A stretch of 64,000 bases of DNA from Nostoc sp. B(2019) (GTDB lineage Bacteria > Cyanobacteriota > Cyanobacteriia > Cyanobacteriales > Nostocaceae), in NCBI RefSeq assembly GCF_010091925.1, contig NZ_WVID01000001.1:62001-126000 (forward strand), in the 5' to 3' direction. The position numbers were made by a program, and so were the translations under genes. The notes under the pieces were generated by a model. The model saw only the letters and a list, made by a program, of their open reading frames with translations. It ran no database searches and was not told the origin of the DNA. Positions within the stretch are counted from its first letter, which is position 1, and each line of letters starts with the position of its first letter. Of the stretch, positions 34,808 to 44,326 are shown piece by piece.

Positions 34808-35104
34808 CTAATTCCAGTCTTGTTCTTCTTTTTTACCGCGACTTTTGTAAATACCTCCCAAGTCATGGATTTGGCGAGTTCTCTCATAAAGTTCAGCTTC
34901 GCTCAAACCCCACTGCTGTAAGACTTTATCCAAGTCTTGTTGGATGTCTCTGGCCCCTGGAAAACCTTGATAACGCATTCGCAGTCTAGCTAATTCTGCT
35001 AAATTGTAGTCCGTTGCTTCTTGAGAGAGTAAAATATCAATAAGGGGGCGATCGCGATTGTAAAGTGGATGTTGTTGGTCTTTACCTTTGGTTGCTTCAG
35101 TCAT
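34808..35104 (-). CDS. DUF3288-type conserved protein
   Basis: A 98-residue soluble protein with the block DQQHPLYNRDRPLIDILL, then YNLAELARLRMRYQGFPGAR and a C-terminal LSEAELYERTRQIH. From memory this pattern fits the cyanobacterial DUF3288 family of unknown function. It is short, acidic/basic mixed, with no membrane segment. It is divergent from clpC with a 230-bp gap. Confidence 0.65.
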   Translation of the reverse strand: MTEATKGKDQQHPLYNRDRPLIDILLSQEATDYNLAELARLRMRYQGFPGARDIQQDLDKVLQQWGLSEAELYERTRQIHDLGGIYKSRGKKEEQDWN

Positions 35105-35334
35105 TTTTTATACCTATAACTGGACGTGGATTTATTAAGAGTCAAGTGGTAGGAGTCTTTGCATCTCACCCAAATTATCTGAAGACGGCAACTACACCTG
35201 AGCTAATACGGCTCTCCCCACTGCCATTCAACTTTAAATAAAGATACATTGTCCTTAAGAAAATACAAAAAACTTTAGATGAGGGTGAATTTATCTCACC
35301 CAAAGTCCAAGCAGCAAGGGAGCAAGAACCCGCT

Positions 35335-37791
35335 ATGTTTGAACACTTCACTTCCGAAGCTATTAGAGTAATTATGCTCGCTCAGGAGGAGGCACGTCGC
35401 CTAGGACACAACTTTGTAGGAACTGAACAAATTCTCCTGGGTTTGATGGGAGAAGGAACCGGGGTTGCTGCTAAAGTGCTGACCGAATTGGGCGTGACAC
35501 TAAAAGACGCACGTCGCGAAGTAGAAAAAATAATTGGTAGAGGTTCTGGTTTTGTACCACCAGAAATTCCTTTTACCCCCAAGGTGAAAAGCCTCTTTGA
35601 GCAATCGTTTAAAGAAGCTCATAGTCTCGGACAAAATTACATAAATACTGAACACCTACTCTTGGGATTGACCGAGGCTGGTGAAGGTGTCGCCGCTAAA
35701 GTACTGCAAAATCTGGGGGTTGACCTCAAGAGTGTCCGCAGTGCTGTAGTTCGCCGTTTGGGTGAAAATACCTCTGTTTTCGCTGGTAGTAGCGGTGGTC
35801 AAAAGCGTACCCAAACACTAACTATGGAAGAGTTTGGTAGAAATCTTACTAAACTAGCGCAAGAAGGCAGGCTTGACCCGGTAGTCGGTCGCCAAAAAGA
35901 AATTGAGCGTGCTATCCAAATTCTGGGGCGTCGTACCAAGAATAACCCAGTGTTGATTGGGGAACCAGGAGTTGGTAAAACTGCGATCGCTGAAGGTTTA
36001 GCTCAACGTATTGTAAATCAGGATGTACCTGAAACTTTACAAGACAAGCAAGTCATTAGCCTTGATATGGGGTCACTAGTTGCAGGCACTCGCTTCCGGG
36101 GCGATTTTGAAGAACGCATCAAAAAAGTCGTGGAAGAAGTCCGTACTGTAGGCAACATCATTCTGGTAATTGACGAGATTCACACGCTAGTTGGTGCTGG
36201 TGGTACAGAAGGTGGCTTGGATGCAGCCAACATCCTCAAACCTGCCTTAGCACGCGGTGAACTCCAGTGCATCGGCGCAACGACCCTCGATGAGTATCGT
36301 CAGCATATCGAGCGCGATGCCGCCTTAGAACGTCGTTTCCAACCAATTATGGTAGGAGAACCTTCAGTAGAAGAAACTATTGAGATTCTTTATGGTTTGC
36401 GCCAAGCTTACGAGCAACACCACAAAGTGACAATTTCTGATGCAGCAATTGTAGCAGCAGCGCAGTTGTCAGATCGTTATATTAGCGATCGCTTCTTGCC
36501 TGATAAAGCAATTGACTTGATTGATGAAGCTGGTTCTCGCGTTCGTCTACGGAACTCCCAAGTTTCTACTAATAAAGAACTCAAGCGTGAACTCGCTGGT
36601 GTTACCAAAGCCAAAGAGGCATCTGTAAGAGTTCAGGATTTTGGCAAAGCTGGACAACTGCGCGACCAGGAATTGGAACTCACAACCCAATTAGAAGCAA
36701 CATCGCCACAAAGCGATAAACCTCTTAATTCCACCGTCGTTGACGAAGAAGACATCGCCCAAATCGTTGCCTCATGGACTGGTGTACCAGTTAACAAGCT
36801 GACTGAATCGGAGTCAGAATTGTTGTTACACCTGGAAGAGACTCTGCACCAACGGCTAATTGGTCAAGAACAAGCAGTCTCGGCTGTATCTCGTGGTATC
36901 CGTCGCGCCAGAGTCGGACTAAAAAGCCCTAATCGTCCCATTGCTAGCTTTATCTTCTCTGGCCCCACTGGAGTCGGCAAAACAGAACTAGCGAAGGCAT
37001 TAGCAGCCTACTTCTTCGGTTCAGAAGACTCGATGATTCGCTTGGATATGTCCGAATTTATGGAAAGCCATACCGTCTCCAAGCTCATTGGTTCGCCACC
37101 TGGTTATGTCGGATACGATGAAGGTGGACAACTGACGGAAGCTGTGCGGCGTAAACCTTACACGGTACTGCTATTCGATGAAATCGAAAAAGCGCACCCC
37201 GATGTATTCAATATGCTACTGCAAATCTTGGATGACGGACACCTTACCGATGCCAAAGGCCGGAAAGTAGACTTCAAGAATACACTAATCATCTTGACTT
37301 CTAACATCGGTTCTAAGGTAATTGAAAAAGGTGGCAGTAGTCTAGGGTTTGAGTTCGACAATCAACCAGAAGCTAGTTACAACCGTATCCGCACTCTGGT
37401 AAACGAGGAGTTAAAAGCTTACTTCCGTCCTGAGTTCCTCAACCGTGTTGATGAGATTATCGTCTTCACCCAGCTTTCTAAGGATGAAGTCAAGCAAATC
37501 GCTGATATTATGCTCCGCGATGTTTCTACTCGCTTGACTGAAAAGGGAATTACCCTAGAAGTAACGGAACGCTTCAAAGAGCTTGTGGTACAAGAAGGCT
37601 ATAACCCAAGCTATGGTGCTAGACCATTGCGTCGAGCAATTATGCGCCTTTTAGAAGATTCTCTTGCCGAAGCCTTGCTATCTAGTCAAATCATAGATGG
37701 AGACACAGCCATTGTTGATGTTGACGATGACGGTCAAGTGAAAGTCCAAAAGTCAGAAAAACGAGAATTGCTATTAGCAAATGTTGGCTAA
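35335..37791 (+). CDS. clpC: ATP-dependent Clp protease ATPase subunit ClpC
   Basis: An 818-residue HSP100 unfoldase. Two Clp_N repeats (about 1-145; [17 protein letters not shown] and [17 protein letters not shown]) are followed by AAA module 1 (Walker A GEPGVGKT from 209), a middle region with a UVR-like segment (about 415-455), AAA module 2 (Walker A GPTGVGKT from 543, Walker [10 protein letters not shown]) and the C-terminal D2-small domain. It feeds substrates to ClpP-type peptidases in the cytosol. The sequence diverges from the very conserved main cyanobacterial ClpC at the N-terminus ([27 protein letters not shown]), so it may be the second ClpC paralogue. Confidence 0.95.
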   Translation: MFEHFTSEAIRVIMLAQEEARRLGHNFVGTEQILLGLMGEGTGVAAKVLTELGVTLKDARREVEKIIGRGSGFVPPEIPFTPKVKSLFEQSFKEAHSLGQNYINTEHLLLGLTEAGEGVAAKVLQNLGVDLKSVRSAVVRRLGENTSVFAGSSGGQKRTQTLTMEEFGRNLTKLAQEGRLDPVVGRQKEIERAIQILGRRTKNNPVLIGEPGVGKTAIAEGLAQRIVNQDVPETLQDKQVISLDMGSLVAGTRFRGDFEERIKKVVEEVRTVGNIILVIDEIHTLVGAGGTEGGLDAANILKPALARGELQCIGATTLDEYRQHIERDAALERRFQPIMVGEPSVEETIEILYGLRQAYEQHHKVTISDAAIVAAAQLSDRYISDRFLPDKAIDLIDEAGSRVRLRNSQVSTNKELKRELAGVTKAKEASVRVQDFGKAGQLRDQELELTTQLEATSPQSDKPLNSTVVDEEDIAQIVASWTGVPVNKLTESESELLLHLEETLHQRLIGQEQAVSAVSRGIRRARVGLKSPNRPIASFIFSGPTGVGKTELAKALAAYFFGSEDSMIRLDMSEFMESHTVSKLIGSPPGYVGYDEGGQLTEAVRRKPYTVLLFDEIEKAHPDVFNMLLQILDDGHLTDAKGRKVDFKNTLIILTSNIGSKVIEKGGSSLGFEFDNQPEASYNRIRTLVNEELKAYFRPEFLNRVDEIIVFTQLSKDEVKQIADIMLRDVSTRLTEKGITLEVTERFKELVVQEGYNPSYGARPLRRAIMRLLEDSLAEALLSSQIIDGDTAIVDVDDDGQVKVQKSEKRELLLANVG

Positions 37792-37910
37792 CATTTATAC
37801 CTGATCACTTTTTGCTGTAATATTTGAGAAACACTCTGGCCTCTTGCCTAGAGCAGAGGCGCAAACGGGGGCATCTCCGGCAAACATAAAGTGAAATGGT
37901 ATTAATTCTC

Positions 37911-37940
37911 ACCCCTAGTAGAAATGCTGGGGGTTTTTTT
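37911..37940 (+). terminator. Rho-independent terminator after clpC
   Basis: Stem ACCCCTAG (37911-37918) / CTGGGGGT (37927-37934) with an 8-nt loop, running into seven T residues (37934-37940). It is 120 bp beyond the clpC stop. This is the clearest intrinsic terminator in the window. Confidence 0.8.
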
Positions 37941-37990
37941 ATGCAATTTCTTTGAGGTTAGTTGCAATGGCATCTAATTCTATCCACAAC

Positions 37991-39079
37991 TCATGTTGAT
38001 ATTGATTCTTTTGCCAATAATTCTGATGTCGCTTCACTCTCAGAATAACCAGATTTAGCAAAACCATCTATCGCATCTTTGATAAAACCAGCTACAGGAA
38101 CCGCAACTAGCAAGCCTAATACCCCTCCAATATTGGTTCCTGCTAGCAAGGCAATTAATACCCAAATTGGTCTTATCCCTGTAAATTTACCTAAAAGGCG
38201 TGGTGCGATCGCCTGATCAATTAACTGGTCGATTATAATAGCTACTGCAAAAACCTTTACTGCTAGCCAAAAGTTGTGTGAGGCTATGATTAAAGTTATT
38301 ACAACAAGACTCACAACATCACCAAAGGGAATTAAGCTCAAAAGCCCAACTCCAAAACCAAAGAGTAAACCAAACTGGACTTGAAAAGCTAAAAACATTA
38401 ATGTTTCTGAAACTCCCATCAGCAAAGCCAAAGTTCCTTGGCCAATCAAATAATTTTGAAAGTTTTGCTGAATAGATTGGCTGACTCGCCCAGCAAAAGT
38501 TCCAGGTAACTTTTTAAATAACCCCTCCCAAAGTCTTGGGCCATCTAATAAAAGATAAAAAGTCAGCACTACTGTGATTAATGCTTCAGATATACTATCA
38601 ATAGTATCTATAATAATTCCTAGAAGTTTATCAGAAAGGTACTCTAATTCATCAGGTAAACCATCCGTAACTCGTGTTAATATCTGACTGAAATTAACCT
38701 TTATTTTATGGCTAAAAGCCCAATCATTTAATCTCTGAAGTTTTTCTTCACTAGAATCAATCCATTGGGGGAGTAGTTTAGCCATTTCATGAAATTGCTC
38801 TAAAACGATGGGTACTAAAGTAATACCCAAAGCAATTAAAATAACCAAGGCTAATATAAAAACTAAAGATACCGCATAGTTACGTTGAACTCCCCGCTGC
38901 TGGAGAACCGAAACAGGGTAATTTAAAATAAAAGCAAATAAAGTAGCTAAAATAAGAATTGTTACCAGGGGTTGGAAATTTTGAAACAGCCGAAATGCTA
39001 GCCAACCATTGAGAAAGACTAAAGGAAATAGCAGCGTTAAAATTAACCATTTAAGTAGTTGTTTGAGAGAAAAAATCAT
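37991..39079 (-). CDS. AI-2E family transporter (PerM/YhhT-like permease)
   Basis: A 362-residue integral membrane protein with about eight hydrophobic helices: two near the N-terminus, a long amphipathic section (about 90-160), then a helical bundle ending with GLLVAVPVAGFIKDAI, as usual for the family. Family members export small molecules or ions; the autoinducer-2 role in the family name is not established here. The frame begins at a TTG at 39091; ATG at 39079 (MIFSLKQLLKW) is preferred. Monocistronic. Confidence 0.9.
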   Translation of the reverse strand: MIFSLKQLLKWLILTLLFPLVFLNGWLAFRLFQNFQPLVTILILATLFAFILNYPVSVLQQRGVQRNYAVSLVFILALVILIALGITLVPIVLEQFHEMAKLLPQWIDSSEEKLQRLNDWAFSHKIKVNFSQILTRVTDGLPDELEYLSDKLLGIIIDTIDSISEALITVVLTFYLLLDGPRLWEGLFKKLPGTFAGRVSQSIQQNFQNYLIGQGTLALLMGVSETLMFLAFQVQFGLLFGFGVGLLSLIPFGDVVSLVVITLIIASHNFWLAVKVFAVAIIIDQLIDQAIAPRLLGKFTGIRPIWVLIALLAGTNIGGVLGLLVAVPVAGFIKDAIDGFAKSGYSESEATSELLAKESIST

Positions 39080-39181
39080 AAATTTATTCAAAATTCAAAA
39101 TTATTCTGATGCCCAAGCACTGCTTGAGCATTAAATACGCTCACCGTTAGAAATGATACAATGTAATAGGCGATCGCTACT

Positions 39182-40615
39182 CTAACCTTCGTTAAAAGCT
39201 AACAATTGCTCATCATTTATTCTTCCTGCTTGATATAGAGTTTTGGTAATTTCCGAAATAGTTAAAACCGCATGACTGCAATAACCATTATTTTGTAACC
39301 TATCTCTTACACCTTGTTCATGATCGATAAATACCACAATGTCGTGAACATTTAATCCTGCTGATTTTAACTTCTCTGCCCCTTCCATGACACTTTTGCC
39401 GCTGATGAGAATGTCATCAACCACTACAACCGTTTCACCAGGCTGAAAGTTACCCTCAATTACTCTGCGAGTTCCATGTGCTTTCACTTCTTTACGAGGA
39501 AAAATCATCGGACAGTGAAGACGCAAGGCTAAACCAGTAGCAGTTGGCAAAGAACCGTAGGGAATACCTGCTACTCTATCAAAAGTGAGGTTTTTCAAAA
39601 TATCTTCATAAGCAGTGATAACTTGACTAAAAACTTGGGGATTGGAAATGATTTTGCGTAAGTCAATGTAATAAGGAAATATGGCTCCTGATGCTTGGAC
39701 AAATTTGCCAAACATAATGCAGCCAATATCATAAAGTTGTAAAATCAAATCCTGTTGAGGATGCTGATTTAAAAAACAAACATTAGGCAACCATATAGAA
39801 CACGTAGAATTTTCCTGAATAATTTCAGCTTTTATTTGGTTAATTTCTGCGCGTAAAGACTGGATTTTCTCAGATAAATGTGTGTTTCCCAACATATCTT
39901 GAGGAACCGGAATCAGCAAACCATCACCGTTAGCATTCAAGCCCGATTCTAAAATTTGCTTCAGGTTTCCGCCCTCAGCCCAGATGCTACGCGCCATGAT
40001 AATTCTTTCAGGAGCAACTCCCCGAATGAGCGCCAAAACTTCAGGATTTGTAGTTCCCACTTCTAAACCTAATTGTTCTGGAGTTCCCCAGGTTTTTGAT
40101 TCTTTTACCACTTGCAAATAAAGTGGTGACTGGTTCGGAGGATATTGTTGTAAAGCTTCTGCTCCTGGATTAGAAGTACAGCATAAAATAAACACTGCTT
40201 TATCAGGATATACCAAAAAAGGTACTACATGATCTTGTCCAGTATAAGGACTGAGAGTGATTGCATCGATATGCCATTCTGCAAACACAGCGCGAGCAAA
40301 AATGCTGCTGGTATTTAAGTCACTGTGTTTAGCATCCAAAATAATTGGGATGTGGGCTGGAATAACTGCTAAAGTTTTATGCAGCAGTTCTAAACCTGGA
40401 ATACCCAACGCTTCGTAAAAGCCAAGTGTCGGTTTATAGGCACAAACAAAATCAGCAGTCTCAGCAATAATGAATTGCAACCAGTTCCACAACCCAGCGA
40501 TGATATCTTGAGATTCATAACGGCTAGGCATCATTTCTGGATTTGGATCAAGTCCTACAAATAGTAAGCTTTGATTTTGTGAGATATTCCCATTCAATTT
40601 ATCAAAAAAGTTCAT
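39182..40615 (-). CDS. pyrF/pyrE: bifunctional orotidine-5'-phosphate decarboxylase / orotate phosphoribosyltransferase
   Basis: A 477-residue fusion of the last two UMP-synthesis enzymes in reverse order to eukaryotic UMPS. The N-terminal PyrF domain (about 1-270) has FVGLDPNPEMMP, the catalytic DAKHSDL loop and APERIIMARSIWAEGG. The C-terminal PyrE domain (about 300-477) has the PRPP-binding motif VVVVDDILISGKS near residue 395 and FPRKEVKAHGT. Such PyrF-PyrE fusions are known in cyanobacteria. Both active sites look intact. Confidence 0.93.
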   Translation of the reverse strand: MNFFDKLNGNISQNQSLLFVGLDPNPEMMPSRYESQDIIAGLWNWLQFIIAETADFVCAYKPTLGFYEALGIPGLELLHKTLAVIPAHIPIILDAKHSDLNTSSIFARAVFAEWHIDAITLSPYTGQDHVVPFLVYPDKAVFILCCTSNPGAEALQQYPPNQSPLYLQVVKESKTWGTPEQLGLEVGTTNPEVLALIRGVAPERIIMARSIWAEGGNLKQILESGLNANGDGLLIPVPQDMLGNTHLSEKIQSLRAEINQIKAEIIQENSTCSIWLPNVCFLNQHPQQDLILQLYDIGCIMFGKFVQASGAIFPYYIDLRKIISNPQVFSQVITAYEDILKNLTFDRVAGIPYGSLPTATGLALRLHCPMIFPRKEVKAHGTRRVIEGNFQPGETVVVVDDILISGKSVMEGAEKLKSAGLNVHDIVVFIDHEQGVRDRLQNNGYCSHAVLTISEITKTLYQAGRINDEQLLAFNEG

Positions 40616-40702
40616 TTTTGTAGTTTAAAAAAGGGAAATGCTTAGAGGATTAAGTAGCTAGGCGTAAATAAATTAAAGTTTGTAGTGAGTTAGCGCGGTC
40701 TT

Positions 40703-40815
40703 GGGGGTTTCCCCCATGAGCGACTAACGAACCCGGAGGGTAAGGACTTTAGTCCTGATAATCCTTGTTTTGAGCGATGAATCGCTCTCTCCGAGACGCT
40801 ACGCGAACACTACGA
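40703..40815. repeat. cluster of short palindromes
   Basis: In 110 bp there are three perfect hairpins: GGGGGTTTCCCCC (40703-40715), AGGACTTTAGTCCT (40743-40756) and GAGCGATGAATCGCTC (40772-40787), then GAGACGCTACGCGA. The last module recurs at 41678-41716. The following GAACTAGAATTTTATTTT... tail recurs in variant form near 61727. Intergenic; no coding. Confidence 0.75.
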
Positions 40816-40945
40816 ACTAGAATTTTATTTTATATTTAATTATACTTACCTACTTACAGCGCTTTTTAGGTAAACGAACTACATATTTTTTATCTCAAGC
40901 AGAGTCGCAGAGAGGAATATAAGAGTGTGATCTAAAAAGTTTAGT

Positions 40946-41545
40946 TTACCAAAACATTGATTCTGTAAGTTGGGAACCTCCGGCTTTACGTCCTAATTGA
41001 GAGTGAATTACTGCAAAGAGGATAAACATTGGCACTGAGGCAAAGTGAACAATACGCAGTGCTTGCCAATCACCAAACATATCTACAATCCAGGGAAATT
41101 GAGCAGGTTTATACATTCCTATTCCTGTAAGTAACGCTAGTAATAAGATGGGAATAATAGCTGTATAAACAATGCGATGCCAAGCATAAACTAAACGCTG
41201 GGAATTTTGAGTTTTTTGTAATGCTTTGAAGTCATTGACTCCTACAAATCGATGTCGCCAACGTCGAGTAATTAAAATATAAATTCCATACCATAAGAGA
41301 TTGAGCGAGAATAACCACATTGCTGCAAAATGCCAGTGTCTACCTCCTGCAAGCCAACCTCCTAATGTAAATATTGGAGGAACGTGTAAACCTGCGCGTC
41401 CACCAAAAACAGGGTTAGCGTTGTAAATTTGTAGTCCACTTGTTAACATGAGCAACATGCTAATGATGTTACACGAGTGAAAAATCTTGGCTCCTATTGC
41501 TTGGATTGGTAGCTTCCGAGTTTTAGCGGGAACGGTTGAAGTCAT
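40946..41545 (-). CDS. cytochrome b/b6 (b561-like) domain protein
   Basis: A 199-residue membrane protein with four hydrophobic helices and four well-placed His residues that could bind two haems (IFHSCNIISMLL, HWHFAAMWLF, YAWHRIVYTA, RIVHFASVPMFILFAVIH). It fits the di-haem b-type subunit of molybdoenzymes or hydrogenases, which passes electrons between quinone and a catalytic partner. The ending SQLTESMFW is typical of the cyanobacterial form, often next to a molybdopterin oxidoreductase; no such partner is present here. Monocistronic. Confidence 0.85.
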   Translation of the reverse strand: MTSTVPAKTRKLPIQAIGAKIFHSCNIISMLLMLTSGLQIYNANPVFGGRAGLHVPPIFTLGGWLAGGRHWHFAAMWLFSLNLLWYGIYILITRRWRHRFVGVNDFKALQKTQNSQRLVYAWHRIVYTAIIPILLLALLTGIGMYKPAQFPWIVDMFGDWQALRIVHFASVPMFILFAVIHSQLGRKAGGSQLTESMFW

Positions 41546-41677
41546 ACAATATTGATAAATTTTCTGTTAACCCAGCAAATTGGGGGATAAGCATTGCTCA
41601 CCCTTATTTTCCCATCCTATGATTCAGTTGAAGCTAGAAAATTATGCCGCAGATGGGTGCGATGGACTATGCCCCAC

Positions 41678-41716
41678 AGGAGGCGATTCTCCTACGGAGA
41701 CGCTACGCGATCGCAT
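41678..41716. repeat. dispersed CGGAGACGCTACGCG repeat
   Basis: A hairpin GGCGATTCTCC with CGGAGACGCTACGCGATCGC; the GAGACGCTACGCGA part matches 40790-40805. It lies about 60 bp upstream of dus. Confidence 0.6.
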
Positions 41717-41779
41717 CTCTGTTGTACGTAACTTAGAATTTTTGATACAGTGATTCTTTGTCAAACGCTCTTCATCTCT

Positions 41780-42799
41780 ATGTCCCAGGTATCGCTCCCC
41801 CAATCGCTCCATCCATACCTACCCCTCACCGCTCTTGCGCCCATGCAGGATGTGACAAACCTCTGGTTTATGAAGGTCATTGCCCACTACGGTAGTCCTG
41901 ACTACTTCTTCACCGAGTATTTCCGCGTCAATGATACCTCACGGCTCAATCGTAGCATTCTGGCAGCAATCACCGAAAACGACACGGGTCGCCCCGTTTT
42001 TGCTCAAATGATTGGCGAAAGCATTCCAGACTTAGTAAGAACAGCACAGGAACTCTGCGGCTATAATATCGCTGGAGTTGACTTGAACATGGGTTGTCCT
42101 GCACCTAGAATCTATCGCAAAAATGTTGGGGGTGGATTGCTGCTCTCACCAGAAAAAGTGGATCGGATTTTGGGAGAACTGCGGCAGGCAGTAAACGACC
42201 GACCTTTGACCGTCAAGATGCGCGTAGGTTTTGAAAATACAGATACCTTTTACGAAATTCTAGATATAATCAATCGCCACAGCATTGATTTGCTGAGTTT
42301 GCATGGTCGCACGGTGAAAGATAGATACCACGGGGCAGTGAAATATGATTTGATCGCTGAAGCAGTCAGACGGGTTCATTGTCCAGTACTTGCCAATGGC
42401 AATATCCACTCGGCGACAACTGCCCTTGAAGTGCTTTCTCAAACGGGCGCGGCGGGTGTGATGGTGGGACGCTGGGCGATTGGGAATCCTTGGCTGTTTA
42501 ATCAAATTCGGCAAGCTTTGCGCTTCGAGCCGATCACGCCCGTTCCTTTAGTAGAGGTACGCAACTATATTGATCGTTTATGGCAAACCCCCACAGCGCC
42601 AACTATGCCAGTACGAGCGCGCGTAGGCTACCTCAAAATGTTCCTCAACTACATTGCCCTGAGTGTTGACGCTGAAGGTCATTTCCTACGGCTGATGCGG
42701 CAGACGCAGACTGAGGTAGAACTGTTTAACCTCTGCGATCGCTTTCTCCTTGCTGAAGGAACGAAAACTTTAGCCCTAGCACCCTACTCAGGCGTGTAA
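41780..42799 (+). CDS. tRNA-dihydrouridine synthase family protein
   Basis: A 339-residue FMN enzyme reducing uridines in tRNA D-loops. Visible: LTALAPMQDVTN near the N-terminus (FMN), the catalytic Cys in NMGCPAPRI, LTVKMRVGF, SLHGRTVKDRYHG and the C-terminal VLANGNIHS ... GVMVGRWAIGNPWLF phosphate-binding segment. ATG at 41780 (MSQVSLPQSLHPYLPL) is preferred over a GTG ten codons upstream. Which Dus subfamily (A, B or C) is not decided. It marks the left edge of a stretch with apparently higher GC than the preceding genes. Confidence 0.93.
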   Translation: MSQVSLPQSLHPYLPLTALAPMQDVTNLWFMKVIAHYGSPDYFFTEYFRVNDTSRLNRSILAAITENDTGRPVFAQMIGESIPDLVRTAQELCGYNIAGVDLNMGCPAPRIYRKNVGGGLLLSPEKVDRILGELRQAVNDRPLTVKMRVGFENTDTFYEILDIINRHSIDLLSLHGRTVKDRYHGAVKYDLIAEAVRRVHCPVLANGNIHSATTALEVLSQTGAAGVMVGRWAIGNPWLFNQIRQALRFEPITPVPLVEVRNYIDRLWQTPTAPTMPVRARVGYLKMFLNYIALSVDAEGHFLRLMRQTQTEVELFNLCDRFLLAEGTKTLALAPYSGV

Positions 42800-42805
42800 C
42801 TATAG

Positions 42806-42910
42806 CAACTATTTAGTTTAGCAGCACATGGAGTACCCTTAATTCAGGTAGACGACGTAGCGCGAGTCCGGGCACTGGTGGAACCATTGGCGAAATCAGC
42901 GACAAATTAA
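42806..42910 (+). other. short C-terminal gene fragment, unidentified
   Basis: A frame without start codon encodes AAHGVPLIQVDDVARVRAL and ends EPLAKSATN-stop. The composition looks coding, but it is only about 35 codons, so it is probably the 3' end of a deleted gene. Parent family not recognised. Confidence 0.35.
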
Positions 42911-42998
42911 ATTTTTGTAGTATTCCTTTTGAGGTTTTTGTATTATTTTGTAGTATAGTGTGTTCTAAAAAGAGAACTCGATCAGCAAGACATTGCGT

Positions 42999-43129
42999 AT
43001 GCGTGAACTTAAATATTACATTGCTTGTACCGTTGATCGATTTATCGCCCGCGAGGATGGTACATTTGACTTTTTTTAATGGAAGGGGAGCATATCGCTG
43101 ATTTGCTTGAGAACTTTCCTGATAAATGA
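42999..43129 (+). pseudogene. RibD_C/dihydrofolate-reductase-like protein, frameshifted remnant
   Basis: Starts MRELKYYIACTVDRFIARED, the N-terminus of small RibD C-terminal/DHFR-like reductases, then hits a stop after FDFF. The frame is lost at a run of seven T (43071-43077); one more T would restore FFLMEGEHIADLLENFPD, the expected continuation, before another stop. Only about 45 of roughly 180 codons remain, so it is truncated as well as shifted. Confidence 0.7.
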
Positions 43130-43186
43130 GTGATACGCCATAATCCAAATCTTTCGTGTGTTACTGAACTAACTTGAGAAGTATCT

Positions 43187-43588
43187 ATGCAGATTACCGC
43201 TTCAGCAATTTCACTCAATGTGGATGATGTCACAGCATCGGCAACGTTCGTCAAGCAACATTTTGGCTTCAGTGAAGAAATGGCAGCCGAGGGCTTTGTT
43301 TCTCTCTCCAGACAGGACGCTGGTTTCAACTTGATCTTTCTAAAAACTGGACTAGAAACCTTCAAGCCGACCCACATGCGCGGACATCGAGCGGATGGTC
43401 TACTCATTGTCTTTGTGGTGGATGATATTGATCGGGAATATGCGCGAATTCAATCAGAAGGTGTGAAAATTACAACCGCGATCGCGACTGAACCTTGGGG
43501 TGAAAGGTTCTTTCAAGTCACAGACCCCAATGGTGTCGTGATTCAACTCGTCCAGTGGGTTAGTGAAAACATAGAAGAACCAGTATGA
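43187..43588 (+). CDS. VOC-family (glyoxalase/bleomycin-resistance-like) protein
   Basis: A 133-residue single-domain VOC protein: ASAISLNVDDVTASATFVKQHFGF ... FVVDDIDREYARIQSEG ... FFQVTDPNGVVIQLVQW. Two beta-alpha-beta-beta-beta units are visible. Such proteins sequester or modify small toxic molecules. Its TGA overlaps the next gene's ATG (ATGA), so it is translationally coupled to the acetyltransferase, consistent with a two-gene resistance cassette. Confidence 0.9.
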   Translation: MQITASAISLNVDDVTASATFVKQHFGFSEEMAAEGFVSLSRQDAGFNLIFLKTGLETFKPTHMRGHRADGLLIVFVVDDIDREYARIQSEGVKITTAIATEPWGERFFQVTDPNGVVIQLVQWVSENIEEPV

Positions 43589-44127
43589 ACTCTGCCCCGC
43601 CACCTCCAATGAGGATAAACCTCCGCCCTACTACCTCCGGTGATTTGGATCTGCTGCGACATTGGGATGAGCAACCTCACGTGGTTAACTCCGATCCTAA
43701 CGATGACTGGGGCTGGGAGGTAGAACTTGACCGCTCCCCCGAATGGAGGGAGCAATTGATTGCTGAAATTGATGGTCGTCCCATCGGATTTATCCAGATC
43801 ATCGATCCGGCACGTGAGGATAGTCACTACTGGGGTGATGTTCCGGCGAATCTTCGCGCTATTGATATCTGGATTGGGGAAGAGACTGATTTGGGCAGAG
43901 GTTATGGAACCCAAATGATGCAGCTTGCACTTGCTCGATGTTTTGCTGACCCGCTTGTGATGGCTGTACTCGTCGATCCACTTGCCAGCAATACCCGCGT
44001 CCATCGCTTCTATGAACGTCTTGGTTTCCAATTTATCGAGTCTCGACGATTTGGTGACGATGACTGCTTCGTTTACCGCTTGAACCGAGCAGATTGGCAT
44101 CATGAAAGTGCGATCGCATCGCGGTAG
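43585..44127 (+). CDS. GNAT acetyltransferase, AAC(6')-like
   Basis: A 180-residue GNAT. It starts with LRPTTSGDLDLLRHWDEQPHV and carries DIWIGEETDLGRGYGTQMM (acetyl-CoA loop) and VDPLASNTRVHRFYERLGF, a pattern shared with aminoglycoside 6'-N-acetyltransferases of the AAC(6')-Ib group. Activity on aminoglycosides is plausible but not shown; many chromosomal relatives have other substrates. Coupled to the VOC gene by a 4-bp overlap. Confidence 0.85.
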   Translation: MNSAPPPPMRINLRPTTSGDLDLLRHWDEQPHVVNSDPNDDWGWEVELDRSPEWREQLIAEIDGRPIGFIQIIDPAREDSHYWGDVPANLRAIDIWIGEETDLGRGYGTQMMQLALARCFADPLVMAVLVDPLASNTRVHRFYERLGFQFIESRRFGDDDCFVYRLNRADWHHESAIASR

Positions 44128-44326
44128 TTGTGACTTTAGGTAAAATCTGTCCAGGACACAAAGTATAAGTTGTCTGCATCTGAAGGCGAAAATTTATCTT
44201 GCCATCAAAAGGCCCGCCAACCAGCGATCGCAGAATATGCTGCTATTTTTGAGGCAACACTGCAACGCGCCAAGGGATGGGCGATCTTGTTTGAGACAGT
44301 GCTAGTGGATAACCCTCGAAATCCAG

